A stretch of DNA of 40,722 nt, taken from NCBI GenBank assembly GCA_945865325.1, contig CAMBFA010000011.1, positions 1 through 40,722 on the forward strand, read 5' to 3'. Below the pieces are notes generated by a model, which was given only the letters and a program-made list of their open reading frames with translations, was not told where the DNA came from and searched no databases. Origin of the DNA: Candidatus Kuenenia stuttgartensis. Its GTDB lineage: Bacteria; Planctomycetota; Planctomycetia; Pirellulales; UBA1268. Of this stretch, positions 1 through 7,710 are shown piece after piece. Position 1 is the stretch's first letter, and each line of letters starts with the position of its first letter. The translations under genes were made by a program, and so were the position numbers.

Positions 1-529
1 AGCCGACCCCCTTGACGTTGATCGAGTGGGCCACCGTCTCGAAGAGCGTCTCGGAGGCATGGCGCCGATCCTGCCGCCGATGGACGGCGAGGACCTGGCC
101 GATCGTAGAGGGATTGCGGAAGAAGTCGAACGTGTAACGGAGATCGGGCCCGGCCAGCGCCAGGACACCACCGACCCGGAGCAGCGCGGCCGCCGACTTA
201 AAGAATCCGAGGAGATCGACCATGTGCTCGACGGTGTGACTGCCGATCACGTAATCCATGCCGGTACCGAACTTCGCCGACACGATCTCCTCGATCGGCT
301 CCCCTTTCCAGACGATATCGACATCCTCGATATTGACGCACATCTTCTGCATCGCCTCGGAGGGATGATTCGTGGCGATGCGACGGAGCTCCTCGCCGTC
401 GTTGAAGTCGACGACGATCGTGTTCCAGCCGTCCTTCTTCGGCGCCATCGGGCTGAAGAAGGGGCCGATCTCGACGCCGCGTGTGTTGGCCTTGTCGATG
501 CCGTCGAGGAGGATCGTGCGGCGGTCCAT
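1..529 (-). CDS. Class I SAM-dependent methyltransferase, 3' end cut by window edge
   Basis: Reading the minus strand from the ATG at 529 gives an open frame of 176 codons that runs off the window at base 1, so the C-terminus is missing. The start of the protein (MDRRTILLDGI...) is followed by VEIGPFFSPM (about residues 19-28), a degenerate glycine-rich SAM-binding motif I. Then come a hydrophobic strand ending in an acidic residue (TIVVDF) and the segment GSHTVEHMVDLLGFFKSA, with a strand of the form LRVGGVLALAGPD. This order is the usual Methyltransf_11/23 layout, in which HxxEH(M/V) precedes the strand 5 region. The substrate cannot be read. The gene lies 81 bp downstream of a sulfotransferase and in the same direction as a glycosyltransferase, so modification of a glycan or of a glycan precursor is a reasonable inference. 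No clear Shine-Dalgarno is visible. Confidence is good for the fold and low for the function. Confidence 0.75.
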   Translation of the reverse strand, partial: MDRRTILLDGIDKANTRGVEIGPFFSPMAPKKDGWNTIVVDFNDGEELRRIATNHPSEAMQKMCVNIEDVDIVWKGEPIEEIVSAKFGTGMDYVIGSHTVEHMVDLLGFFKSAAALLRVGGVLALAGPDLRYTFDFFRNPSTIGQVLAVHRRQDRRHASETLFETVAHSINVKGVG

Positions 530-610
530 GGCGGTGGTCCCTGGGGTGCTTCTGAGGAGAATGGGGAGGCCGCCGGGCAGGGCGGCAGGGAAGTTGGAAT
601 CGGTGAGGCG

Positions 611-1306
611 TCAGGCGGCAGCGGTTTTCAGGGGGTGGTAGCCCCCCTTGGGCCGCAGCCAGTTGACCGCCGTTTGGAACTGCTCGACTGTCGGCGTGAG
701 GCGGAGAAACTCGCTCACCTGGACGACGAAGGCTTCGCGGTCGGCCAGGGCCCGCTCGTAGCCGATGAACAGCGTCGGCAGGCCGAGCTTGGCGGCAAGT
801 TGCCACTCCCGCTGGTAGCGCTGCAGGCTCTGGTCGAAGGCGGTCTCGAAGGAACCGCCCCCGGCAGCGAGGTGCGACATGCCGATGTCGAAGATGTTGC
901 GGACGACGAACAGCACGAGCGGATTGCGAACCTGGTGGATCACTCCCTCCAGGTAAAGATCCACCGACGGATCCTTCCAACCCCAGTCGATGTAGGCGGC
1001 GTTGCGGCGCGCGATCACCTTGCCGATGCGCCGGTAGAGCCCCGGGTAACGGGGCGCGTCGGGCTCCGGTTGGCTGTCGAGCATCGCCGTCACGAACTCG
1101 CCATCCTCCATGTTGATCCGCGTGTCGGGCTGGCTGACCTCGACCATCCTTACGCCGAGGGCATCGACGACGCCCGAAACGGCCGTCGTCCCGCCGCGAC
1201 CGCACCCGATGATGATCACCGTCCGGCTGTCATACGCCGGCAGGGGATACGCGATGGCGTTTCGACAGACTTCGGTGCGCCGTTTATAAAAGCCGAACCG
1301 AGCCAT
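611..1306 (-). CDS. Sulfotransferase family protein
   Basis: This 231-residue protein has a PAPS-binding 5'-phosphosulfate loop near the N-terminus (IIIGCGRGGTTAVSG, about residues 30-44). A later region, VRNPLVLFVVRNIFD, resembles the 3'-phosphate-binding R...S segment of sulfotransferases. The rest follows the short bacterial sulfotransferase pattern, with a helix rich in aromatic and basic residues (YQREWQLAAKLGLPTLFIGYE) and a C-terminal LRLTP segment. Such enzymes move sulfate from PAPS to carbohydrates or other acceptors in the cytoplasm. I chose the ATG at 1306 because GGAGG sits 8 nt upstream. The same frame stays open to an ATG at 1423, which would add 39 residues including a GDVE tandem repeat. 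The gene sits between a glycosyltransferase (upstream) and a methyltransferase (downstream), all on the minus strand, which suggests a sulfated exopolysaccharide or S-layer glycan. The acceptor is unknown. Confidence 0.8.
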   Translation of the reverse strand: MARFGFYKRRTEVCRNAIAYPLPAYDSRTVIIIGCGRGGTTAVSGVVDALGVRMVEVSQPDTRINMEDGEFVTAMLDSQPEPDAPRYPGLYRRIGKVIARRNAAYIDWGWKDPSVDLYLEGVIHQVRNPLVLFVVRNIFDIGMSHLAAGGGSFETAFDQSLQRYQREWQLAAKLGLPTLFIGYERALADREAFVVQVSEFLRLTPTVEQFQTAVNWLRPKGGYHPLKTAAA

Positions 1307-1318
1307 GATGGAATCCTC

Positions 1319-1354
1319 CCCCTCCACGTCCCCCTCCACGTCCCCCTCCACGTC
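1319..1354. repeat. 3 x 12 bp perfect tandem repeat at the sulfotransferase start
   Basis: The 12-bp unit cccctccacgtc occurs three times without mismatch immediately upstream of the preferred sulfotransferase ATG. The unit length is a multiple of three. If translation starts at 1423, the repeat encodes a GDVE tract and copy-number change would not shift the frame. If translation starts at 1306, it lies in the leader just 5' of the GGAGG element. Confidence 0.85.
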
Positions 1355-1469
1355 CACCGGGGGCATGGGCGCGGGGACGTCGGACGACGTCGGTCCCGTC
1401 GCGGCGAGCGTCTCGTGATCCATAGCATCGCTTCCTTGCTGGGGTTCGGGCGGCTCCGCCGCCCGTGGA

Positions 1470-1549
1470 TTCGTCGGGAGCCTTGTTTTTCGGGAGCCTT
1501 GTTCGTCGGGAGCCTTGTTCGTCGGGAGACTTGTTCGTCGGGAGATTTG
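1470..1549. repeat. 5 x 16 bp tandem repeat, intergenic
   Basis: Five head-to-tail copies of a 16-bp unit (consensus ttcgtcgggagccttg) fill 1470-1485, 1486-1501, 1502-1517, 1518-1533 and 1534-1549. Copies 1 and 3 are identical, copy 2 differs at two bases, and copies 4 and 5 differ by one and two bases near the end. The array lies between the stop of the WsaF-like gene (1561) and the sulfotransferase start. There are no spacers, so it is not CRISPR. Function is unknown. Confidence 0.9.
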
Positions 1550-1560
1550 AGCGAGGAAGG

Positions 1561-2922
1561 TCAGGCCGTCTGGGCCCGGCGTCGCGTCCGGTCGGCGCTG
1601 GCAAGGGCCGGGGCGAGGACATGTTCGGTGACAAACTCGGTGTGCTGGGGAGTGAGGGATTCTTCCCAGGTCCGCGGGTAGGTCATCGCCAGCGCCCGCC
1701 GGTAGCGTCCCTCGAGGTCATCGCTGGCCGCGGCGGCCCGCGCGAGGCCCTCCACGATCGCCGGCACCGACGGCGCCACCGGGATGACATTGCCGCACAG
1801 GCCGCGGAGGTAGTCTTCGGTCTTCGTGCGGAAGGTGTTGGTCACCACCATCGCGCCGGAGCCGGCGCAGTCCATCGGAATAAGACTCGGATGGGGGGAG
1901 GCCATGAGCGTCAAACAGACGTCGAATTGCCCCACCGTCTGCTCGTACTCCCGCAGCGTCATCCGCGCCAGCGACGTCGAGAACACGCCGGGGAGAAGCT
2001 CGAGGAGGGCGTCGCCGAGCCCCATCCCGATGCACTCCCACTCGGCCGGATCGAAGATCCCCTGCTCGTAGGCGGTGATCAGCGAGAGGGCGGCGAGATT
2101 GAACATGTTGCGATCGACGATCGGACGAGAATAAAAGACGAGCTTCCGCTTCGGCTTGTTGGCGTTCATCGCCAAGAACGCCTCGCGCGACGCGAGGCTC
2201 GAGGAACAGGCGTTGTTGAAGAAGGTGCCGGGCACGCCGCGCGAGGCGAAGCCCCCGATGTCGGCCTGCCGGAAGGAGTCGGCCAGCGGCGCCGTCGAGA
2301 ACAGCGCGGCATAGTCGAAGCCGTAGGTCTCGTCGGCGAGGGCAAACAGGGATCCGCCGGGGAAGAAGTTCGTCTCGTAATCCTGGATGAGGTAGAGAAA
2401 CCGGCGACCGCCGAGGATGTCGCTGATCTTCTTGGCGAAGTGGGCCGAGTACCAGACTGTGGCCACGCAGACGTCGTCGGGCGAGACATGGAGCGGGTGC
2501 TTCCGCTCGCCGATGTACTCGACCTCCACTTCGTCGAGGAGATCCTCCATGCCGGGGTAGTCCTGGAACTTCTTCCGGAAGCGATCCATGGAAAAATCGA
2601 AATTGTCAAACAGCACCATTCGCACGTTCCAGCCCGTCGAGCGGAGGAAGCGGGCCACCTGGAAGACTCCGAAGAAGCCGGCCGACATCGACTTGAACTC
2701 GAAGGCGGGCACGAGGACGTTGATCGTCCGCCGCCGATTCGGATCGATCCTCACCTCGGGAAGATCGTAGATCCGGTTGACGAGGAGGTGGAGTTGGTGG
2801 GCGTCGTAGATCCGGTGGCCGGGGTCCGCGTCGCCGGTCGTGGGATGGGCGGCGATACGGCGCCCAAGGCGCTCGAGTTCCTTACCGATCGAGACCCGCA
2901 GTGGCTTCTTCGGTTTGGGCAT
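1561..2922 (-). CDS. WsaF-like rhamnosyltransferase-type glycosyltransferase
   Basis: The protein has 453 residues when started at the ATG at 2922 (MPKPKKPLRV). The frame stays open to 3063, but the extra residues are low-complexity and Pro/Arg-rich, so I reject the longer start. Near residue 60 the segment INVLVPAFEFKSMSAGFFG opens a Rossmann-like N-terminal domain. Near residues 175-190 is YLIQDYETNFFPGGSLFALA, and near residue 260 VFYSRPIVDRNMFNLA. These match the pattern of WsaF-type GT4 glycosyltransferases, known from the rhamnan S-layer glycan of Geobacillus, with the (Q)DYE..F.P and FY.RP...RN elements. The acceptor side (ECIGMGLGD, ASPHPSLIPMDCAGSGAMVVTN) contains the C-terminal nucleotide-sugar-binding half. 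It acts in the cytoplasm on a growing surface glycan. It is the first gene of a minus-strand group with a sulfotransferase and a methyltransferase. Donor sugar is inferred from the family only. Confidence 0.75.
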   Translation of the reverse strand: MPKPKKPLRVSIGKELERLGRRIAAHPTTGDADPGHRIYDAHQLHLLVNRIYDLPEVRIDPNRRRTINVLVPAFEFKSMSAGFFGVFQVARFLRSTGWNVRMVLFDNFDFSMDRFRKKFQDYPGMEDLLDEVEVEYIGERKHPLHVSPDDVCVATVWYSAHFAKKISDILGGRRFLYLIQDYETNFFPGGSLFALADETYGFDYAALFSTAPLADSFRQADIGGFASRGVPGTFFNNACSSSLASREAFLAMNANKPKRKLVFYSRPIVDRNMFNLAALSLITAYEQGIFDPAEWECIGMGLGDALLELLPGVFSTSLARMTLREYEQTVGQFDVCLTLMASPHPSLIPMDCAGSGAMVVTNTFRTKTEDYLRGLCGNVIPVAPSVPAIVEGLARAAAASDDLEGRYRRALAMTYPRTWEESLTPQHTEFVTEHVLAPALASADRTRRRAQTA

Positions 2923-3114
2923 GGCGCGTCCGGGGGATGACGGGGGGAAGTGAGGCGTCCCCCGGGGAACGGGGCGGCGGCGGCGGCCAGGGGATTTCCC
3001 ACCGCAGCGCGCGGCATGGTGGCAGAGGGGGCTTGGTGCCGGAAGACCAATTTTCCCCCCCACACCGCCTCCCCTGCCCTGGCGGCCCCGGCCGTCCCCC
3101 GGCGACGCTGCGAC

Positions 3115-4161
3115 CTATTCGAAGAGCACGCAGTCGCCGTAGCTCAAGAAGCGGTAGCGCTGGGCGATCGCCTCGGCATAGGCTCGCTCCACGAGCCCCC
3201 GCCCCGCGAACGTGCTCACGAGGACCATGAGCGTCGTCCGCGGCATGTGGAAGTTCGTCAGCAGGCAGTCGACGGCCCGGAAGGTATGGCCGGGGCGGAT
3301 GAAGAGCGATGTCGGCCCCGACCAGGGGGCAAGCGCTCCGGCCGCGGCAGCCGTCTCGAGCGTCCGCACCGCGGTCGTCCCCACGGCGACGACTCGGCCC
3401 CCACGGGCCCGGGCCGCGGCGACGGCGGCCACCGTCTCCGCCGGGCAGTCGCACCATTCGCTGTGCATCGGATGATCGTCGAGGTTGTCGACGGCAATCG
3501 GCCGGAAGGTGTCGATGCCGACATGGAGCGTCACCCTCGCCATCCCGATGTCACGGTCGGCGAGCGCCGCCAGGAGCGCCGGAGTGAAGTGGAGCCCCGC
3601 GGTCGGTGCGGCCGCCGAACCGGCGAGCCTGGCAAACACCGTCTGGTAGCGCGGGAGGTCGTCGGCGCGGGCGTCGCCGCCGCGGATATAGCCAGGGAGC
3701 GGCACGCGCCCCACCGCGCCGAGGAGCTGCTCGACCGTGCCGCTGCGGTCGGGACGGGCAAGCCAGGTGCCACCGGGGCCCCGTCCGGTCATCTCGAGGG
3801 TGAATCGATCGGCTCCATCCGCATCGACCAGCACGATGCGCTCGCCGATTGCGACGCGCCCGCGGGTGTGGGCGAGGAGCCGCCAGACGCCGTCGGCCAG
3901 CGACTCGAGCCACAGCCCCTCCCACCGCCCTCCCGTCTGCTCCCGGCGCCCCTCGAGCCGGGCCGGCACGACGCGGGTGTCGTTGACGACGAGGAGATCG
4001 CCGGGGCGGAGGATTTCGACAAGATCGCTGACGTGGCGATGGGCAAGCGCCCCGTCGGAGCGGCGGACGACGAGCATCCGCGCGGCGCTGCGGTCGGCGA
4101 GCGGCTCCTGGGCGATCAGCTCGCGGGGGAGGTCGTAGTCGTAGGCGTCGGCGTCTGGCAT
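3115..4161 (-). CDS. queA: S-adenosylmethionine:tRNA ribosyltransferase-isomerase
   Basis: QueA transfers the ribosyl moiety of SAM to preQ1 at tRNA position 34 and isomerises it to epoxyqueuosine, late in queuosine synthesis. The 348-residue length is typical. Family hallmarks are present: YDLPRELIAQEPLADRSAARM at the N-terminus, PGDLLVVNDTRVVPARL, TAGLHFT, ARVTLHVGIDTFRPI, MHSEWCDCP, VGTTAVRTLE, and near the C-terminus IRPGHTFRAVDCLLTNFHMPRTTLMVLVSTFAG followed by YRFLSYGDCVLFE. The ATG at 4161 fits the conserved start. The gene is divergent from rsmH across a 107-bp gap and ends 192 bp before the WsaF-like gene begins. No other queuosine gene is in the window. On the minus strand TACGAT (4168-4173) sits only 7 nt from the ATG, so a very short or leaderless transcript is conceivable but untested. 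Confidence 0.97.
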   Translation of the reverse strand: MPDADAYDYDLPRELIAQEPLADRSAARMLVVRRSDGALAHRHVSDLVEILRPGDLLVVNDTRVVPARLEGRREQTGGRWEGLWLESLADGVWRLLAHTRGRVAIGERIVLVDADGADRFTLEMTGRGPGGTWLARPDRSGTVEQLLGAVGRVPLPGYIRGGDARADDLPRYQTVFARLAGSAAAPTAGLHFTPALLAALADRDIGMARVTLHVGIDTFRPIAVDNLDDHPMHSEWCDCPAETVAAVAAARARGGRVVAVGTTAVRTLETAAAAGALAPWSGPTSLFIRPGHTFRAVDCLLTNFHMPRTTLMVLVSTFAGRGLVERAYAEAIAQRYRFLSYGDCVLFE

Positions 4162-4218
4162 CGGGGCATCGTACGCCGGAAGGGGCGGCCGGCGGAATGC
4201 CCCGGCCGCGAACCGTGG

Positions 4219-4224
4219 TACAAC
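4219..4224 (+). promoter_or_regulatory. Putative -10 element upstream of rsmH
   Basis: TACAAC, within GTGGTACAACC, lies 45 nt upstream of the rsmH ATG in the divergent queA/rsmH gap. No convincing -35 box is seen 16-18 nt upstream. It resembles -10-like hexamers found before several other genes here. Confidence 0.35.
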
Positions 4225-4268
4225 CCAGGGCCCTCCTACCGGACCGCTCTCCCGCCCTCGCTTCCGCC

Positions 4269-5177
4269 ATGGCCTCCACGATCCACACGAGCGTCCTCCC
4301 CGCCGAATCGCTCGGCTTCCTCGCCATCAAGCCGGGAGACCGGGTCGTCGATGGCACACTCGGCGGCGGCGGGCACACCCGGCTCCTCGCCGAGGCGGTC
4401 GGCCCCACCGGCCTGGTGATCGCCATCGACCGTGACCCCGGCGCTATCGCCCGCGGCGTCGATCTGCTCGCCGGGCTGCCGGTGCGGTTCGCGCAGGCCA
4501 ACTTCCGTGACATTCCCGAGGTCCTCGACGCGCTCTCGATCGACAAAGTCGACGCGGTGTTCCTCGACGTTGGGCTCTCCAGCGATCAGCTCGCCGACGT
4601 CGAGCGCGGATTCTCCTTCGATGCCGACGGTCCGCTCGATCTGCGGTTCGATCCGACCGAGGGGGAGCCGGCCTGGCGGCTCGTCAACCGGCTGCGGCCC
4701 GAAAGCCTCGCCGATCTGATCTTCGAATACGGCGAGGAGCGCCACAGCCGACGGATCGCGCGGCGAATCGCTGCCGTCCGGGAGAAGGAGCCGATCCGGA
4801 CCGCGCGGCAATTCGCCCGGATTGTCACCTCGGCGATCCCCCGCCAATACCCGCCGGCCCGGATCCATCCGGCCACACGCACCTTCCAAGCGCTGCGAAT
4901 CGCGGTCAACGAAGAGTTGAAGAGTCTGCAGATCGCGCTGGAGCGCACGCCCACCCGGCTCGCCCCCGGCGGGCGGATGGTGGTGATCTCGTTCCATTCG
5001 CTCGAAGACCGGCTCGTGAAGCAGGCCTTTCGGAATTCCCAGACGTGGGAGTGTCTCACGCGCTCCATCGTCGAGGCCTCCGCAGAGGAAGTGGCCCACA
5101 ATTCGCGCAGCCGATCGGCACGCCTCCGGGCCGCCCGGCGCCTCCCCGATCCGCTCGACGGCCCCGGCACGGGCTGA
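4269..5177 (+). CDS. rsmH: 16S rRNA (cytosine(1402)-N(4))-methyltransferase RsmH
   Basis: RsmH (MraW) methylates N4 of C1402 in the ribosomal P site using SAM. The 302-residue product begins MASTIHTSVLPAES, which matches the conserved H.(P/S)VLL.E start of the family; the open frame extends upstream to 4197 without family similarity. SAM motif I is VVDGTLGGGGHTRLLAE, followed by VIAIDRDPGAIA, VFLDVGLSSDQL, GFSFDADGPLDLRFD, the insert domain with IRTARQFARIV, HPATRTFQALRIAVNEEL and ISFHSLEDRLVKQAF, and the Arg-rich NSRSRSARLRAARR tail. In most bacteria rsmH heads the division and cell-wall cluster. Here only an envelope LysM gene follows and no ftsL, ftsI or mur genes are visible, consistent with the scattered or reduced cluster of planctomycetes. 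Confidence 0.97.
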   Translation: MASTIHTSVLPAESLGFLAIKPGDRVVDGTLGGGGHTRLLAEAVGPTGLVIAIDRDPGAIARGVDLLAGLPVRFAQANFRDIPEVLDALSIDKVDAVFLDVGLSSDQLADVERGFSFDADGPLDLRFDPTEGEPAWRLVNRLRPESLADLIFEYGEERHSRRIARRIAAVREKEPIRTARQFARIVTSAIPRQYPPARIHPATRTFQALRIAVNEELKSLQIALERTPTRLAPGGRMVVISFHSLEDRLVKQAFRNSQTWECLTRSIVEASAEEVAHNSRSRSARLRAARRLPDPLDGPGTG

Positions 5178-5381
5178 AAACAGCCTCTCGGCGAAGCCGC
5201 CTCCGCCGCGGACAAGTGCCCCCGAATCGGCGCGGATTCTCCCCTTTCGCCCCGGCCTCGGTATGGGCAGAATCCCCCCCCTGGCCGGCGGTGGAAAGTG
5301 CCCCTCGCTCCCCGGCTGCCCAGCGGCGGCGATCCCCCGATCTGCGCTGCAGGGAGATTCGATCGCCCCGGAGGCGGACGC

Positions 5382-6503
5382 ATGGACCACGCCCACGACA
5401 CCGAGAGCGACGCCGATCTCGACGCACGCCTCGCGAGGGTGTTCGAGGAGCGGGGCATCCCCAATCCCCCTCCCCGCCCGGCCCCCCGCCCGCTTCCGCC
5501 GCCGTCTATGGCCAGGGTCAACACGCCGGCACCCCTCCCCCGGCCGGCACCCGTCCCCCAAGCCCTTCCCCGGTCGACGCCCCTCTCCCAAGCGCTCCCC
5601 CAGGCCCTTCCCCAGGCCTCTCCCCGGCCGGCGCCCGTGGCAGGTAAGCCGGCCCCGCCGCCGGTCGCCCCGCGCCGCAGCAGTCGCCGGGAGAAGACGA
5701 TTCTCCTAGCGATGCTCGGAACGCTAGCCGGGGCCTTTGTCGGCGTTCTGTCGATGAAGCTCTTCGTCCCCCGCGCGCCAAACGGCGCGGGGCCCGACAT
5801 CCAACTCGAATCGGTCGGGAGCGGCGGGGTCGATCTCGTCGATCCCCCGGTCCTGACGGCGCTTCCTCCTACCGCGGCCATTCCCCCCGACCCGTTTCGC
5901 AGCCTCGGCCTCCCCCCCGCTGCCCCGGGCGACGAAAAGACCGCGTTGCACAGCGGCGAACCATCCGCCGGCGACGCCTCCGACCAAGACGCCGTCGCGG
6001 TCGATGCCGATCGCGCTGACGCTGCGCTGGCAGCGGGGCGCTACTCCCGCCGCCCGGCCACCGATCGCCTCACCCCCATCGCCGCTACTGACCTCGCTCC
6101 GGTGCCCGCAGACGCCACGCCCCCGGCGTCGCGGTTTGCCGGCAATCCGCTCCGTGCCCCTGGAGAGGCGCCCCCTCCCGCGCGGCGCCCGGCCTTCGCA
6201 AGCGCCCCCGATCGATCCGATCCCCGGGAAGGCGTTGTTCCCACGGCCGCCACCGGCCCCCTCGACCCCCGATCAGCCCGAGGGGATGCCGCAGCACCGA
6301 GCGCCGGCGGCGGCTACGTGGTCCAAGAGGGGGATACTTGGTGGTCGGTGGCGGAGTCGACCTACGGCGATGGCCGCCTCTACAAGGCGCTGTTCGCCTG
6401 GAACCGGACGCTCGACCCGCGTGTCAGCCTCGCCCCCGGCACCCGCCTCGAACTGCCGCGTGAGGAACAGCTCCGTGCCGCCTGGGGCCGGCTGGTGCCG
6501 TAA
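5382..6503 (+). CDS. Membrane-anchored, Pro-rich LysM-domain protein
   Basis: The ATG at 5382 has a strong GGAGG 7 nt upstream, giving 373 residues; the frame also runs to 5298 without an RBS. Residues 1-100 are an acidic start (DTESDADLDARLARVFEERG) followed by a proline/alanine-rich cytoplasmic region made of imperfect PQALP/PLPRPAPVP repeats. Residues 106-128 (from ILLAMLGTLAGAF) form one membrane helix preceded by RRSSRREK, so the C-terminal part should be outside the cytoplasm. A 180-residue low-complexity stretch leads to a C-terminal LysM-like domain (about 312-373: YVVQEGDTWWSVAESTYG, then YKALFAWNR and LAPGTRLELP). LysM binds N-acetylglucosamine-containing glycans, so the protein may tether the membrane to peptidoglycan or another glycan. 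It follows rsmH by 204 bp; co-transcription is possible. Confidence 0.8.
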   Translation: MDHAHDTESDADLDARLARVFEERGIPNPPPRPAPRPLPPPSMARVNTPAPLPRPAPVPQALPRSTPLSQALPQALPQASPRPAPVAGKPAPPPVAPRRSSRREKTILLAMLGTLAGAFVGVLSMKLFVPRAPNGAGPDIQLESVGSGGVDLVDPPVLTALPPTAAIPPDPFRSLGLPPAAPGDEKTALHSGEPSAGDASDQDAVAVDADRADAALAAGRYSRRPATDRLTPIAATDLAPVPADATPPASRFAGNPLRAPGEAPPPARRPAFASAPDRSDPREGVVPTAATGPLDPRSARGDAAAPSAGGGYVVQEGDTWWSVAESTYGDGRLYKALFAWNRTLDPRVSLAPGTRLELPREEQLRAAWGRLVP

Positions 6504-6819
6504 GACCGCTCGCGGGCTCGCGCCGCGTCAGCCGCAGTTACCTGCGCCGGAGGCCACCGGCCCCCCTCTGCCACCGGTGCCCGTCACAGCCTTTCTCAAA
6601 TTCTCGGTCCGCATCCCCGGAAGGGCGGGAGGTCCCTGCCAGGCATCGCCCTGACTGCCCGTGCGTGGGGGAGCGATCGTGGTGGTCGATCGACCATGGG
6701 CGTATCCCCTCCAGGCGGCAGCCGCGTGAAAACGACGCCGCCCCGCGTCGAACGGGTCGACGCGGGGCGGTGTGAAGAGCGTGGGAATGGTGCGGATGCG
6801 GCGGCGAAAGCCTGCCGGA
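6504..6819. other. Convergent intergenic region
   Basis: These 316 bp separate two converging genes. The part near 6735-6773 holds a terminator hairpin, listed separately. The rest is GC-rich with no open frame that I would accept as coding and no RNA gene that I can recognise. Confidence 0.5.
6735..6773 (-). terminator. Rho-independent-type terminator of the DUF1571 gene
   Basis: A perfect 14-bp GC-rich stem (left arm ccgccccgcgtcga-type, 6738-6751; right arm 6757-6770) closes a 5-nt loop and extends by further pairs on the outside. Read on the minus strand, the stem is followed by GTTTTC, a short U tract. It lies about 50 nt downstream of the stop of the minus-strand gene. It could also stop plus-strand readthrough from the LysM gene. 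Confidence 0.75.
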
Positions 6820-7710
6820 TCACTTCCCGCCGAACTTGTAGGTTGTGTTTTTCGGATCGAAGTCGGCATCGGTGAAGCCGTTGTTGACCTTCACGTTCAT
6901 GTACGTGTACTCCTCCATGAGGAGCGGCTGGCCACCGGCCTCGAGCGGCCAGTCGTACGACTCATAGCGGATCGGGATCGTCAGCTCGTCGTCGATGAAG
7001 ACGCGGGCGAGGTGGAAGCGAAAGTTCTTCCGCGCCGTCGGGTGGGTCACCTGGATGCAGGTGCAGACGCGGCCGTTGACCTTGGCGTTGGGGTAGAAGT
7101 TGACCTCGCACTCGCCGTACTGCGAGTCGTGCCGCGCCACCTCGACGAGCCGCTTGGTGAGGTTTTCGACCCCGAGCTCGGTGATCGGGTAGCGCTGGCC
7201 CGACATCGCCATCATGCTCTGGGGCTTGAGCGAGACGGTGCCGACGAGGGCCCGAACTCCACTGCCGGCATGGGCCAGCATGTTGCCCTCATTACGGCCG
7301 TCGAAGTAGAGCACTTCCTGCCCCTTGACGCTGTCGGGGCCGAGGAAGGAGAGGTAGACGCTAAACGGCTTCTGGCGGATCTTGGCAAACATGTACTCGT
7401 GCTCGCCGAGCTTGCCGTCGATCCGCTCGCGCTTGACGACCGTCGCCGAGTAATCCTCGATGTTGTCCTGGATCCCCTTGAGCCCCTTCTCCGCCAGCTC
7501 GAGGGCCGGCTTGAGCGGATGCTCCGCCTCGGTAAACGGCACCGCCGCCGGCGAGCCGATGTTCCCGCGGGGGAGGCCGCCGTTGGGGAGCAGCCCCGGG
7601 CCGAAGTCGGCGGCCGTCTGGCCGCGGGCCGCAGGGGTCAACAGGGCAACGGCGAGGATCACGCCCAGGCCCGCCGTAGAAAACTGTCTGTCCTGTCGCA
7701 CCCAGGCCAT
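6820..7710 (-). CDS. DUF1571 domain-containing secreted protein
   Basis: The product has 296 residues from the ATG at 7710, which is preceded by GGAGGG 6-7 nt upstream; the open frame reaches 7803 but lacks an RBS there. A signal peptide is clear: MAWVRQDRQF, then a hydrophobic core GLGVILAVALL, then TPAARG as a likely cleavage region. From about residue 75 the mature part carries LAEKGLKGIQDNIEDYSATVVKRERIDGKL, then KIRQKPFSVYLSFLGP, EVLYFDGRNEGNMLAH and a C-terminal IPIRYESYDWP...LMEEYTYMNVKVN. This is the pattern of the DUF1571 family, common in planctomycetes, whose predicted fold resembles LolA-type lipid carriers. Periplasmic lipid or lipoprotein handling is therefore possible but unproven. 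It is a monocistronic-looking gene with its own terminator. Confidence 0.85.
   Translation of the reverse strand: MAWVRQDRQFSTAGLGVILAVALLTPAARGQTAADFGPGLLPNGGLPRGNIGSPAAVPFTEAEHPLKPALELAEKGLKGIQDNIEDYSATVVKRERIDGKLGEHEYMFAKIRQKPFSVYLSFLGPDSVKGQEVLYFDGRNEGNMLAHAGSGVRALVGTVSLKPQSMMAMSGQRYPITELGVENLTKRLVEVARHDSQYGECEVNFYPNAKVNGRVCTCIQVTHPTARKNFRFHLARVFIDDELTIPIRYESYDWPLEAGGQPLLMEEYTYMNVKVNNGFTDADFDPKNTTYKFGGK

Noticed and set aside
1470-1549. CRISPR array
   Set aside because: The 16-bp copies are directly adjacent with no spacers and there are no cas genes.
26-2940. Long plus-strand frames over the methyltransferase, sulfotransferase and glycosyltransferase genes
   Set aside because: They are antisense to three genes with recognisable motifs and carry no motif themselves.
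4168-4173. TACGAT as a queA promoter giving a leaderless transcript
   Set aside because: It fits only a hexamer at an odd distance with no -35, so I do not list it as a feature.
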